Assembly (NCBI GenBank): GCA_037969035.1
Contig: JBBKWU010000026.1
Coordinates: forward strand, 101,124-165,123
DNA length: 64,000 bases
Source of the DNA: JBBKWU01 sp037969035
GTDB lineage: Bacteria > Pseudomonadota > Alphaproteobacteria > Micavibrionales > Micavibrionaceae
Reading direction: 5' to 3'
Numbering within the stretch: position 1 is the stretch's first letter; each line of letters starts with the position of its first letter. A model generated the notes under the pieces. It had not been told where the DNA came from, searched no databases, and saw only the letters and a program-made list of their open reading frames with translations. A program made the position numbers and the translations under genes. Below are positions 1 through 8,837 of the stretch, piece after piece.

Positions 1-2
1 TG

Positions 3-263
3 AAAGCCAACGGCATCAAGCGCACAGACGACACCCTGCTATACAACTACGTCACAGAACGTGTTGCCCCAGATGAGCGCGCCATGATTATCGTTGGCGA
101 TGGCCATCCTTCGGAACCGGATATTGGTATATATGACAGACTCGGCGCACAAAACGCGCGGTGGGTTTCTGTTTATAACGATATAACGGGATTAAACCGT
201 GATGAGGGTCAAAAGCCAAACGCTGTTGTTGATCTGCAAAACAGAACCGTTTTTAAGCCATAA
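3..263 (+). CDS. HAD-like hydrolase, C-terminal fragment (5' end outside window)
   Basis: This is an open frame running from the window edge to a TAA at 261-263. It gives 86 residues. The fragment contains GDGHPSEPDIGIYDRLGA, which resembles the late acidic motif of HAD-superfamily hydrolases (GD, a few residues, D, then an A/G-rich helix), where the aspartates bind Mg2+. The catalytic N-terminal DxD motif would lie outside the window, so function cannot be confirmed. The gene ends in a plain AT-rich spacer with no hairpin terminator that I could see. The assignment to the HAD fold is an inference from one motif; the fact that this is a real coding end is well supported by its codon use. Confidence 0.45.
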   Translation, partial: KANGIKRTDDTLLYNYVTERVAPDERAMIIVGDGHPSEPDIGIYDRLGAQNARWVSVYNDITGLNRDEGQKPNAVVDLQNRTVFKP

Positions 264-709
264 ATCGTCCTCGGATATTCTTCTATTTAAAGAACGACTC
301 GTACTTAAAAATACATTATCGATCTCTCATAAATTCTGATTAATGCCTTTTTGACCCCAAAAGTATAATTTTCGTACAAAAAAAATAACTTTTTTTACAT
401 TTTCTTGCTTCTATTTTTCCCAACTTAAACACAAAATTATCTAAATTAACTTTTTTTATGTCCTAACATTCTGAAAAATAACGTTTTTTAATTACAGCAA
501 ATATGAAACGCCGCGTTATGAAATATAAAAACAGCAATACCACTCCCAATACAACAAAAATCTAATATTACAAAATACCCAAAACACCCAATAAAATGAA
601 ACTTTATAATGTTTTTTCATTGGTTTTTATTTGATTCTACAGCATGAGAAGATAATTCTGTAAAACATGATTACAGAAAATCAAATGTGCGAAAAACGAG
701 ATAAATATG

Positions 710-757
710 AAAATAATAAAGTAAAAAATATGTATATATTTAAAATAATAAAGTAAA
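710..757 (+). repeat. 16-bp direct repeat upstream of prkA promoter
   Basis: AAAATAATAAAGTAAA occurs exactly at 710-725 and again at 742-757, a 32-bp period (about three helical turns). It lies 35-80 bp upstream of the predicted -35 box of prkA, a position typical for activator binding. The AT-rich background raises the odds of chance repetition, but an exact 16-mer at three-turn spacing is notable. Confidence 0.5.
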
Positions 758-791
758 GGCTCTTTCATTACATAAGGAATAGAAAAACTTA

Positions 792-819
792 TTGACTCGT
801 AACTTGTTGCTCCTAAGAT
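792..819 (+). promoter_or_regulatory. Predicted sigma70-type promoter of prkA
   Basis: TTGACT (792-797) and TAAGAT (814-819) are separated by 16 bp and would start transcription near 826, giving a leader of about 48 nt before the prkA ATG at 874. It is the best promoter-like pair in the intergenic region. Confidence 0.5.
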
Positions 820-830
820 AACTTCAATAA

Positions 831-845
831 TTAATGAAAAATTAA
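831..845 (+). promoter_or_regulatory. CtrA-type box (TTAA-N7-TTAA)
   Basis: TTAATGAAAAATTAA matches the full CtrA consensus of alphaproteobacteria (TTAA, seven bases, TTAA). It lies just downstream of the predicted start point of prkA, where a bound regulator would repress. The surrounding AT-richness makes a chance match possible. Confidence 0.4.
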
Positions 846-873
846 TGAATAACAAAACAGGGAGTACTTGAAA

Positions 874-2916
874 ATGACAGCCAAAGACAAAGCAACCAAT
901 GACAACGCCGTAGTAGAAGAAACAACTACAGTTGAAGCAACGAATGATAACTCCGACGATTTCTTCAGTGATTTCAAGAGTGACTATAAAAGCCGTGGTC
1001 CAGAGACTATGTCTTTTACTGAGTATCTTGGTCTATGCAAAACTGATCCTTTGGCTTACGCCAACGCCGCCGAACGTCTCTTAGATGTTATTGGCGCACC
1101 TGAAATTATTGACACGTCTAATGATAGTGGCAAGCAAGGTCGTATTCACCAAGGTAAAGTAATCGCACGTTATAAAGCGTTCGAAGATTTCTTTGGCATG
1201 GAAGAAACAATTCAAAAAATGATGTCTCACCTAAAGGGTTCTGCTGAGGGTTCTGAGTACCGCAAACAGGTTCTTTACTTACTCGGCCCAGTGGGTGGTG
1301 GTAAATCATCTCTTGGTGACCGTGTTAAAGAACTAATGGAGCAACGCCCTATTTATGTTCTTAAATCTAAAGCAACAGGCAAAATGTCTCCTATCAATGA
1401 AAGCCCGCTTGGTCTTTTTGATAACCCAGAGATGAAGAAAAAGGTTTCTGCTCGTTTTGGTATTCCAATGCGCAAAATGAACATGAACATGTCACCTTGG
1501 GCCGTTAAACGCCTTGAAGAAGCTGGCGGCAACCCTGATGATGCGTTTGAAGTTGTGAAGGTTTATCCTTCTGCTAAGAACCAGATTGCTGTTGCAAAGG
1601 TTGAGCCACAAGACGAAAACACACAGGACGTTTCAACACTTGTTGGTAAAGTAAACATCAACGAGCTTGGTGAAGGCTTAGACCAGAATGATCCTGATGC
1701 ATACTTGTACTCTGGCGGTTTTGCGCACGGTAACCAAGGCGTGATGGAATTTGTTGAGATGTTTAAAACACCTCTTAAAGTTCTTAACCCGATGCTTGAG
1801 GCTCTACAGTCACGTAACTATCAAGGTACGGAATCAATCGGTATCATCCCGTTCGAAGGTTTGATCCTTGCGCACTCTAACGAGAGCGAATGGAAAAAAT
1901 TCTCGGGCAACAAAGATAACGAAGCTATTCTTGACCGTATTAACGTGATCCGTGTGCCTTACACATTGCAAATGGATCAAGAAGCTAAAATCTACAAAAA
2001 GATCCTTGAGCAAAGTGGTTATGCTGATCGTCCGATGGCACCTAAAACAATTGAAATTCTTGCAAAATTTAGTGCTATGTCACGCCTGCAAGATGTTGAA
2101 GGCAACGCCAAATACGGTCACAAAGTCCGCGCTGAAGTGATGAACGGTGACATTCCTGAAGGTGCCGCAGCAAAAGTGCCTACAATCGGTGAATTGAAAT
2201 CCAATGCGCCTTTAGAAGAAGGCATGAGCGGTATCTCAACACGTTTTGCTTTCAAATCACTGACCGAAGCGTTTAACGCGAAGTCTAATGAAGGTGAATT
2301 TGGTGCAGATCCGATCTTGCTCATGGAAACGCTTCTACAGCGCATCAAAGAAGACGGCACCATCACTGAAGATAATAAAGAGAAATATAGAGGCTTTATT
2401 ATCAATGACCTGATGAAAGAATATGGTGCTTTCGTTGCTGAGGAAATTTCAGAAGCCTTTACAAACGCTAGTGATGGCATGTGTCAAAATATGTTTGACC
2501 GTTATATCGCCATGGCGAATGCTTGGATCATGAATGACCCATACAACGACAAAGCAGTAACAGGCCAAGTTCTAAGTAAAGCTGATCTTGATAAGAAGCT
2601 TCAGGAAATTGAAAAGCCTTCGGGCATTCCTGACCCTAAAGCCTTCCGTGACATGGTGACACGTTATGTGATGAACCAACAGGCTCAGACTGGCCAAAAA
2701 GTGCAGTGGGACTCTTACGAGAAAATGCGTCAGGTTATTCGTACAAACCTGAGCCGTAAGATGGCTGATGCAATGCCTATCATCCAGTTTGATGGCCCAA
2801 CACTTGAAGGTGAAGAGCTGGCACAGCGCAACACATTCCTGAAAAACATGGAAAGCAAAGGCTACACATTGCCGATGGTTAAACGTGTTGTTGGCTTACA
2901 CCAAAAGATGCTTTAA
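874..2916 (+). CDS. prkA: PrkA family serine protein kinase (YeaG-like)
   Basis: A 680-residue PrkA/YeaG protein, a cytoplasmic AAA+-like ATPase and putative serine kinase linked to stress, starvation and nitrogen-limitation responses. The PrkA AAA region carries a P-loop GPVGGGKSS at about residues 138-146; a kinase-related C-terminal part follows. The ATG at 874 is chosen over a TTG at 868 because the AGGGAG at 859-864 lies 9 nt from the ATG but only 3 nt from the TTG. The N-terminal 30 residues are an acidic, threonine/asparagine-rich tail. It is followed by yhbH and spoVR in the order known from enterobacteria (yeaG-yeaH, with ycgB elsewhere in E. coli) and from many other bacteria, where the three proteins act in one stress pathway. 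The length matches the family (about 640-690). Confidence 0.93.
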   Translation: MTAKDKATNDNAVVEETTTVEATNDNSDDFFSDFKSDYKSRGPETMSFTEYLGLCKTDPLAYANAAERLLDVIGAPEIIDTSNDSGKQGRIHQGKVIARYKAFEDFFGMEETIQKMMSHLKGSAEGSEYRKQVLYLLGPVGGGKSSLGDRVKELMEQRPIYVLKSKATGKMSPINESPLGLFDNPEMKKKVSARFGIPMRKMNMNMSPWAVKRLEEAGGNPDDAFEVVKVYPSAKNQIAVAKVEPQDENTQDVSTLVGKVNINELGEGLDQNDPDAYLYSGGFAHGNQGVMEFVEMFKTPLKVLNPMLEALQSRNYQGTESIGIIPFEGLILAHSNESEWKKFSGNKDNEAILDRINVIRVPYTLQMDQEAKIYKKILEQSGYADRPMAPKTIEILAKFSAMSRLQDVEGNAKYGHKVRAEVMNGDIPEGAAAKVPTIGELKSNAPLEEGMSGISTRFAFKSLTEAFNAKSNEGEFGADPILLMETLLQRIKEDGTITEDNKEKYRGFIINDLMKEYGAFVAEEISEAFTNASDGMCQNMFDRYIAMANAWIMNDPYNDKAVTGQVLSKADLDKKLQEIEKPSGIPDPKAFRDMVTRYVMNQQAQTGQKVQWDSYEKMRQVIRTNLSRKMADAMPIIQFDGPTLEGEELAQRNTFLKNMESKGYTLPMVKRVVGLHQKML

Positions 2917-2951
2917 GCGAACCGCCCAAGCACTTCAAATATCATAAAGCC

Positions 2952-2984
2952 CCCTCTCCCGCCCTCATAAATACAGGGAGAGGG
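2952..2984 (+). other. Hairpin in prkA-yhbH spacer
   Basis: CCCTCTCCC (2952-2960) pairs with GGGAGAGGG (2976-2984), a 9-bp GC-rich stem with a 15-nt loop. No T tract follows on the plus strand, so it is more likely an attenuator, processing or mRNA-stabilising structure than a full terminator. It lies 30 nt after the prkA stop and 38 nt before the yhbH ribosome binding site. Confidence 0.5.
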
Positions 2985-3033
2985 CCATAAATAAAAAAAC
3001 AATAATAATAATTTTGAACAGCAGGAGGAATAC

Positions 3034-4566
3034 ATGGCTACTGTCGTAGATAGACGTCGTGAATCCGATAAACGTTTTTTTAGCAGCCGCAAACGTTTTA
3101 TGGACCGCAATAAAAAAGGCATTAGAAAAGCAATGGACAAAGCCATTGCCGATGGCAGCATCAAAAATGTCGGTAAAGATGGCATTGATGTCACCATTCC
3201 AAGAGGCGACATTCATGAGCCAAAAATTCACCACGGACAAGGTGGCATACAGCGCCAAGTACGTCCTGGTAACAAGCAATTCAGTGGTGGTGATCAATTC
3301 GAAAAGCCCCCTGGCGGCGCGGGTGGCCCTGGTGGCGACCAACCAGGCGAGCCTAGTGATCCGTCAGATAGCGGTGAAGGTTCAGATGAATTCGTATTTA
3401 CAATCAGCGAAGAAGAGTTCCTAAACTATCTTTTCGAAGATATGGAGCTTCCTAACCTGACAAAGAAAAACGCCGAAAGCATCACACAAACCAAACCAAA
3501 ACGCGCTGGCTTTGTTTCTGATGGGCCGCCGAATAAAATGGATTTGGCACGATCAAAAACAACGCAAATCTTGCGTAATGTTGCGGCAAAAAAACCAAAA
3601 AACCGTGAAATCTTAGAAGCATTAAAAGAGCAATACACCCTGCTCTCTGCCTATGCACCTGATTATGAAGATGGTGCCGCTGAAACTTATTTCGCAAGCT
3701 TTAAAGGAAAACGCCTTTCAGACAACATCGACGGTCTCACCGTTAAAGTCGCAGAACTTTTAAACACTTATGAAAGCGCACTCAGCGAAGAAGATGCTGC
3801 ACGTATAGCGGAATTAGATGACGTGATTGGTAACGCAGAACACCGTAAAAGCCTTGTTCCTAAATGGAACGACCTTGACCTTGTTTTCCGTCATCATGAG
3901 AAAGTCCCTGTTCCGACAACACAAGCCGCCATGTTTTGCATGATGGACGTTTCCGGATCAATGGACGAGCACAAAAAAGCCAACGCAAAGCTTTTCTACA
4001 TGTTGCTCTATAGATTTTTGAAACGTAATTACGCGAAAGTGGATGTTGTCTTTATTCGCCATACGACAGAAGCCGAAGAAGTCGATGAGGAAACATTCTT
4101 CTATGACCGTCAAACAGGCGGCACGAAGGTCTCCACTGCGCTTGAAAAAATGCAGGAAATCATTGATGCACGTTACCCAACCGCAGACTGGAACCTCTAT
4201 GGTGCACAAGCATCAGATGGTGAAAACTGGGGCGGTGATAACGCAATCTGTATCGAGCTTATGGATCACCTCATGACGCAAATTCAGGCCTACTTCTATA
4301 CCGAAGTAAAATACCCTGGTCGCAACTTCGATTTTGGTGAATCCCTCTGGCAGGCATACAAGCCACAAGTTGAAAAACATAAAGGACAGTTCTTTATGGG
4401 CAAGATCAACGAGAAAAAAGATATTTGGCCAATCTTCCGTGAGTTTTTCAAAAAACGCGAAGACTACGAGAGAAACCCGAGTAATTCATCTTCTGTCTCA
4501 GCAATGAACGCAGCGATGACTCCGTTTTCAGCCTCAATGTCACCTTTACGCCCTTCTCCCATTTAG
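3034..4566 (+). CDS. yhbH: YeaH/YhbH family protein (DUF444)
   Basis: A 510-residue DUF444 protein, partner of PrkA in the stress cluster. The ATG at 3034 has a strong AGGAGG at 3023-3028, 5 nt upstream. The N-terminal part is highly charged, followed by a glycine/proline-rich linker around residues 85-115. The C-terminal half is a von Willebrand A-like fold with a MIDAS-type DVSGSMDE motif at D305-E312, which is expected to bind a divalent metal. Family members are usually about 390-430 residues, so this copy is longer; the extra length is in the linker region and a low-complexity tail rich in S, M and A after residue 480. Its biochemical role is not established in the family. The gene lies 117 bp after prkA and 50 bp before spoVR. 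Confidence 0.9.
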   Translation: MATVVDRRRESDKRFFSSRKRFMDRNKKGIRKAMDKAIADGSIKNVGKDGIDVTIPRGDIHEPKIHHGQGGIQRQVRPGNKQFSGGDQFEKPPGGAGGPGGDQPGEPSDPSDSGEGSDEFVFTISEEEFLNYLFEDMELPNLTKKNAESITQTKPKRAGFVSDGPPNKMDLARSKTTQILRNVAAKKPKNREILEALKEQYTLLSAYAPDYEDGAAETYFASFKGKRLSDNIDGLTVKVAELLNTYESALSEEDAARIAELDDVIGNAEHRKSLVPKWNDLDLVFRHHEKVPVPTTQAAMFCMMDVSGSMDEHKKANAKLFYMLLYRFLKRNYAKVDVVFIRHTTEAEEVDEETFFYDRQTGGTKVSTALEKMQEIIDARYPTADWNLYGAQASDGENWGGDNAICIELMDHLMTQIQAYFYTEVKYPGRNFDFGESLWQAYKPQVEKHKGQFFMGKINEKKDIWPIFREFFKKREDYERNPSNSSSVSAMNAAMTPFSASMSPLRPSPI

Positions 4567-4616
4567 GCGCACGATAAAAGGTATGTAACAGAAACCATTC
4601 AAGTAACGAGAGAGCT

Positions 4617-6386
4617 ATGACACAACAAGCAAAAAAAACAGATAATGTGGGGAAAAGCGACTACAAAGCCGCCGTTGCCGAACTTCTCAGTCACTATGAA
4701 GACGGCCCTAAACTTTTTAAAAAGGCACAAGCGGCACGTAACTGGGATTTTCCTATTAAAATCAAAGACGCATCAAAAGATGTCGCAGGACTTCCCAAAA
4801 ACTGGCTGGAACTGACTGAAAAAGTACTCAGCATCGTGGCCACGCAAAAATACGACCTCAGCTACTATCCGAACGTTATCGAGGTTATAACATCCGAACA
4901 AATGCTGGACTCATATTCCAGTGTAGGAATGCCTGTGAGCTACGAACACTGGTCATTCGGTAAACAGCGCATCCGTGAAGACAAGAGCTTCAAGCAAGGT
5001 AAATCAGGCCTAGCATACGAGATCGTGATTAACACCGACCCATCAATCGCCTATTGCATGGAAAACAACAGCCCTCTTATGCAGATGCTGGTTATTGCTC
5101 ATGCGAGCTTTGGTCACAATAACTTCTTTAAAGAAAACGAACATTTTAAAAACTTCACGAACGCCTCAACCATCGTGGATGATCTACGTGAAATGCGTGA
5201 CTTTGTTTATGAGTGTGAAGAACAATATGGCTATGAAGAAGTGGAAGCCCTTTTAGATTCTTGCCATGCCCTCGAATTTTTTGCGGTGAATCCTTATAAC
5301 AAACCACAAAGAACCGAAGAGCAAATGGAAAAGGCGGCGAAAGCGGCGAAAGATGCCAAAGAATCGCTCTTCAAAACACCAAAAGAAAGCGAACTTTACA
5401 GCAAAATCAGACCTAAAAATGATTTCGCCGACAAAGCAAATGACAACAAAAAACCATATTCCTCCTCCATGGAAGAAAATGTGATGCTTTATATCGCCGA
5501 TAATGCGCCGCATCTTGAGCCATGGAAGCGTAAAATCATGCATATGGTTGCCAACAAAGCGCGTTACTTCTACCCGCAACCACGCACACAAGTCATGAAC
5601 GAAGGCTGGGCATCATTCTGGCACTGGACTTTGCTACATGATATGCGTGATCTTGACCTCATTGATGATGGCATGATGATGGAGTTTCTTGAAAGCCATG
5701 CTGGCGTTTTATTCCAACCTGATTTTGATGCCAGTATCCCTGTTGTTGATCAAAACGGACGCCCTGTTATTGACCCACAAACGGGACAACCTAAAAGGCA
5801 CTCCATCTATAGCGGCATAAACCCTTACGCACTTGGTTTTGCGATATTCCAAGACATTAAACGCATGTGCCAAGAGCCTACAGAAGAAGATTTCAAGCTC
5901 TATCCGCACATTGCTGGAAAAGAAGATTGGCTTGGTGTCATGAAAAACGCGATGCGTAACTTTGATAATGAGAGTTTTATTTTACAATATCTCTCGCCCA
6001 AAGTTATGCGTGATTTCAAGTTTTTCAGCATGGAAGATGATAGTGATAAAGACTATTACGAAGTGCGCGGCATTCACGACAAGCAAGGGTATGATCGCGT
6101 TCGTAATGATCTATCACGTCAATACAATCTTGAGTTGATGCTGCCACGAATTGAGGTTGCTGAATATCATAGTCGCACTGATCGTCATATCGTTTTGCAA
6201 CACACAATACGTGACAACAAACCGTTAGCCGAAAAAGATACGACTGAAGTCATGAAACACATGTACCAGCTTTGGGGCCACCCCATTGTACTGCGCAGTG
6301 TTGACGAAGACGGTAACGTTAAAAAGACGCTAACCTGCCCTCCTAACTATAAAGAACCGGCACCATTTTCAACACCAAAGCCCTAA
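4617..6386 (+). CDS. spoVR: SpoVR family protein (YcgB-like)
   Basis: A 589-residue SpoVR/YcgB protein. The family is named after a Bacillus sporulation gene but is common in non-sporulating proteobacteria, where it travels with prkA and yhbH and is induced in stationary phase. Visible family features include the conserved MPVSYEHWSFGK segment near residue 103, an RTQVMNEGWASFWH segment near 322 and an EVRGIHD segment near 481. Family members are about 500 residues; this one is longer because of a lysine/alanine-rich insert at about 235-280. The ATG at 4617 follows a GAGAG-type ribosome binding site. It is the last gene of the cluster, closed by a strong terminator at 6415. Confidence 0.92.
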   Translation: MTQQAKKTDNVGKSDYKAAVAELLSHYEDGPKLFKKAQAARNWDFPIKIKDASKDVAGLPKNWLELTEKVLSIVATQKYDLSYYPNVIEVITSEQMLDSYSSVGMPVSYEHWSFGKQRIREDKSFKQGKSGLAYEIVINTDPSIAYCMENNSPLMQMLVIAHASFGHNNFFKENEHFKNFTNASTIVDDLREMRDFVYECEEQYGYEEVEALLDSCHALEFFAVNPYNKPQRTEEQMEKAAKAAKDAKESLFKTPKESELYSKIRPKNDFADKANDNKKPYSSSMEENVMLYIADNAPHLEPWKRKIMHMVANKARYFYPQPRTQVMNEGWASFWHWTLLHDMRDLDLIDDGMMMEFLESHAGVLFQPDFDASIPVVDQNGRPVIDPQTGQPKRHSIYSGINPYALGFAIFQDIKRMCQEPTEEDFKLYPHIAGKEDWLGVMKNAMRNFDNESFILQYLSPKVMRDFKFFSMEDDSDKDYYEVRGIHDKQGYDRVRNDLSRQYNLELMLPRIEVAEYHSRTDRHIVLQHTIRDNKPLAEKDTTEVMKHMYQLWGHPIVLRSVDEDGNVKKTLTCPPNYKEPAPFSTPKP

Positions 6387-6414
6387 TACCAAAGAACCCT
6401 TTTGCTTAAAACCT

Positions 6415-6446
6415 TGAAGGCTCATGACTTGAGCCTTCATTTTTTT
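6415..6446 (+). terminator. Intrinsic terminator after spoVR
   Basis: TGAAGGCTCA (6415-6424) pairs perfectly with TGAGCCTTCA (6430-6439) around a 5-nt loop, followed directly by seven T residues. This is a textbook terminator closing the prkA-yhbH-spoVR unit. Confidence 0.92.
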
Positions 6447-6494
6447 ATTGATATGGGCTATAAACAACGCATATATATAAGTTATATCAATAAA
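6444..6494 (+). promoter_or_regulatory. Inverted repeat in fadE upstream region
   Basis: TTTATTGATAT (6444-6454) and ATATCAATAAA (6484-6494) are perfect 11-bp inverted copies with 29 bp between them. They span nearly all of the space between the spoVR terminator and the fadE ribosome binding site (AGGGA, 6507-6511). They could be paired operator half-sites for a regulator of fatty acid degradation; no known motif is assigned. Confidence 0.45.
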
Positions 6495-6519
6495 AAATAC
6501 AAAAACAGGGAACATCACC

Positions 6520-8760
6520 ATGGTAACTTTAAATCCACGCAGCGCATTTCTTAGTTTTGCACGCAGCAAAATGCCGTCTGTTTCAAAATCAGAACAAGAA
6601 GCTCTCGAAGCAGGAACAACAGGCTGGGAAGAAAGTATTTTCAATGGCGCCCCTGACTGGACGAAGATTATTGGTGGTTATCCAAGACCAAAATTCACAA
6701 AAGCAGAGCAATCCTTCCTCGATAACGAAGTCGAAGAGCTTTGCGCGATGCTTAACTCCACTCAAATCCGCAAAGATCAAGATCTGCCACCCGAAGTCTG
6801 GAAGTTTTTGAAAGAAAAAGGATTCTTTGGTCTTTTGATTCCCGAAGAATATGGCGGCCATGGCTTTAGCGCCCTCGCCCGTTCCGCGATTGTTAAAAAG
6901 ATTTCAAGCCACGACACGGTTGCTGGTGTCACCGTGATGGTGCCCAACTCCTTAGGCCCTGGTGAGATGTATTTGCGCTATGGTACGCAAGAACAAAAAG
7001 ACACATGGTTGCGTAAACTTGCGACAGGCGAGGTTTTACCGTGTTTTGCCCTGACTGAGCTTAACGCTGGCTCTGACGCGCTTAGTATCCAAGCCAAAGG
7101 CATCGTGAAAAAAGACGAAGAGTCTGGTGAAATTTATATCGAAGCCAACTTTGAAAAGCGTTACATCACTCTCGCGCCTGTTGCCGATATTCTCGGTCTC
7201 GCGATTGATGTTGAAGACCCTGATAATCTACTCCCAGAAGGTTCAGAAACAGGTTTTACCGCTTGCGTTATTCCGACAGACCGCGAAGGTGTTGATATTA
7301 GCCAACGTCTTGACCCGCTCAATATCGGCTTTATGAACGGCGCACCGCGCGGCACAAATGTTAAAATCGCGCTCAATGATGTTATCGGCGGCGTAGATAT
7401 GATTGGCAAAGGCTGGCCGATGTTTGCCCAGCTTTTGGCTGAAGGCCGCGCTAACTCGCTTCCCTCACAAGGAAGTGCTGCCGCGGAATTTGCGCTCTTA
7501 ACCTCCACAGCCTACACCCGTGTGCGTCAACAATTCGGCACATCCATTAAAAACTTCAAAGGCATGGATGAGTTATTGGCCGAAATCGCAGGTCTGTCAT
7601 ACATCAATGATGCCGGACGCATTGCCACAAACCAGATGGTTGATAACGGCGAAAAACCAGCCGTTCCGTCTGCTATTCTAAAATACCACGCCACTGAAAA
7701 CATGCGCACAGCCATCAATCACGCCATGGACATTCACGGTGGTAAGGGCATCATGGAAGGTGATAATAATTATCTGGCGGCAATCTATAAAGCAATCCCC
7801 GTGGGCATCACCGTCGAAGGCTCTAACCCGATGACCCGTAATATGCTTATTTTTGGTCAAGGTAGTTTCCGCCTGCACCCATACCTAAGCAAAATCAAAC
7901 ATGCGATTGATGAAGGTCAGGCCATGAAGGCGGCAAAAAATATTGCAATGGCGTTTATTGTGCATCCTGTGGCAAGCAATATAAAGGCTGTGCTATCGAC
8001 GCTATCAGGTGGTCGTTTTGGCCCTTCATCACCCGTGAAAAGTGATTTGGAGGAATATTACAACCGTATCAATCAATTAAGCGCTGTGTTCAATGCCATC
8101 GCACCACAAATGGCAACATATATGGGCGGCCGCCTGAAAAGCGAAGAAGCACACTCTGCTGTCCTCGGCGATGCTCTCGGGCACCTCTACATGGCAGCCA
8201 CCGTTTTACGCCATTACCATGTGCGCGGAAGCCTGCATGGTGAAAAACCTGTGGCGGAATGGAGCTTGCAATATAGTTTGAATAAAGCACAAGAAGCCTT
8301 GAAAACAATTACCCGTGCTGAGAACTCACCTTTTGCGTGGTATCACCCGGGTCGCTGGTCACGTCCCCTGCAATGGATACTTGCACGCAGCATGAGTAAC
8401 ACCGAACCATCATTTAAGCTAAACTCACGTGTTTCAGAAGTTGTAACAATCAATAACCAGATCCGTGAAGGCCTCACAAGCGGGGTTTATATTTCCAAAG
8501 ACCCGAATGACCCTGTGGCAAAACTCGAAAAAGCTTTCTTGCTTGCCTGTGATAACGAGCATCTTGAGAAAAAGCTCAAGAAGTTCGACAAACAACATGG
8601 ACGCAATCACGCAACACCCATGACACAGCGTGTTGAATTTGCTTTGGCGGCCGAGGCGATCACCCAAGAAGAAGCAACTGCCATTCTTGAAACACAAACC
8701 GCACGCGACGCCGCAAACATGGTCGACAGCTTCACAAAAGATTTGAAGCCTATGAATTAA
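6520..8760 (+). CDS. fadE: Acyl-CoA dehydrogenase, FadE family
   Basis: A 746-residue FadE-type acyl-CoA dehydrogenase, which makes the first double bond in beta-oxidation using FAD. The order of segments matches FadE: an N-terminal PDWxKI..YP.P..T..EQ.FLD region (about 45-70), LPPEVWKFLKEKGFFG (about 89-104), PEEYGG, the FAD/substrate region PCFALTELNAGSDA (about 172-185), and EGSNPMTRNMLIFGQG at 433-448, then the extra C-terminal domain (DUF1974) that separates FadE from the short 380-residue dehydrogenases. E. coli FadE (814) has an N-terminal membrane part that is missing here. The ATG at 6520 is preceded by AGGGA with 8-nt spacing. It stands alone between the spoVR terminator and the aminopeptidase gene. 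Confidence 0.9.
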   Translation: MVTLNPRSAFLSFARSKMPSVSKSEQEALEAGTTGWEESIFNGAPDWTKIIGGYPRPKFTKAEQSFLDNEVEELCAMLNSTQIRKDQDLPPEVWKFLKEKGFFGLLIPEEYGGHGFSALARSAIVKKISSHDTVAGVTVMVPNSLGPGEMYLRYGTQEQKDTWLRKLATGEVLPCFALTELNAGSDALSIQAKGIVKKDEESGEIYIEANFEKRYITLAPVADILGLAIDVEDPDNLLPEGSETGFTACVIPTDREGVDISQRLDPLNIGFMNGAPRGTNVKIALNDVIGGVDMIGKGWPMFAQLLAEGRANSLPSQGSAAAEFALLTSTAYTRVRQQFGTSIKNFKGMDELLAEIAGLSYINDAGRIATNQMVDNGEKPAVPSAILKYHATENMRTAINHAMDIHGGKGIMEGDNNYLAAIYKAIPVGITVEGSNPMTRNMLIFGQGSFRLHPYLSKIKHAIDEGQAMKAAKNIAMAFIVHPVASNIKAVLSTLSGGRFGPSSPVKSDLEEYYNRINQLSAVFNAIAPQMATYMGGRLKSEEAHSAVLGDALGHLYMAATVLRHYHVRGSLHGEKPVAEWSLQYSLNKAQEALKTITRAENSPFAWYHPGRWSRPLQWILARSMSNTEPSFKLNSRVSEVVTINNQIREGLTSGVYISKDPNDPVAKLEKAFLLACDNEHLEKKLKKFDKQHGRNHATPMTQRVEFALAAEAITQEEATAILETQTARDAANMVDSFTKDLKPMN

Positions 8761-8789
8761 GGTGTTTTTGCACATACCAATAAATGGGG

Positions 8790-8837
8790 AATCCCTTATA
8801 ATGGTTGGATAATATCCACGCCGCCTTATAAGGGATT
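8790..8837 (+). promoter_or_regulatory. Hairpin that covers the aminopeptidase ribosome binding site
   Basis: AATCCCTTATA (8790-8800) and TATAAGGGATT (8827-8837) are perfect 11-bp inverted copies with a 26-nt loop. The right arm contains the Shine-Dalgarno AAGGGA (8830-8835) of the gene starting at 8844. Folding would block ribosome binding; the TTTTCTTT after it could also make it a weak terminator for fadE. Confidence 0.55.

Larger units (their letters stand above)
264..873. other. AT-rich intergenic region upstream of prkA
   Basis: About 610 bases without a convincing gene. The stretch 360-860 is very AT-rich. It holds a 16-bp direct repeat (710-725 and 742-757), a sigma70-like promoter (792-819), a TTAA-N7-TTAA box (831-845) and the prkA ribosome binding site (859-864). 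A 72-codon hydrophobic frame on the minus strand lies over the promoter and is not believed. Confidence 0.6.

Noticed and set aside
637..855. 72-codon hydrophobic minus-strand frame upstream of prkA
   Set aside because: It lies in very AT-rich DNA over the prkA promoter; hydrophobic codons (TTT, ATT) are expected there by chance, and no ribosome binding site is present.
2118..2480. 120-codon minus-strand frame inside prkA
   Set aside because: Antisense to a well-supported gene with normal codon use; the serine/leucine-rich product is the usual shadow of such a gene.
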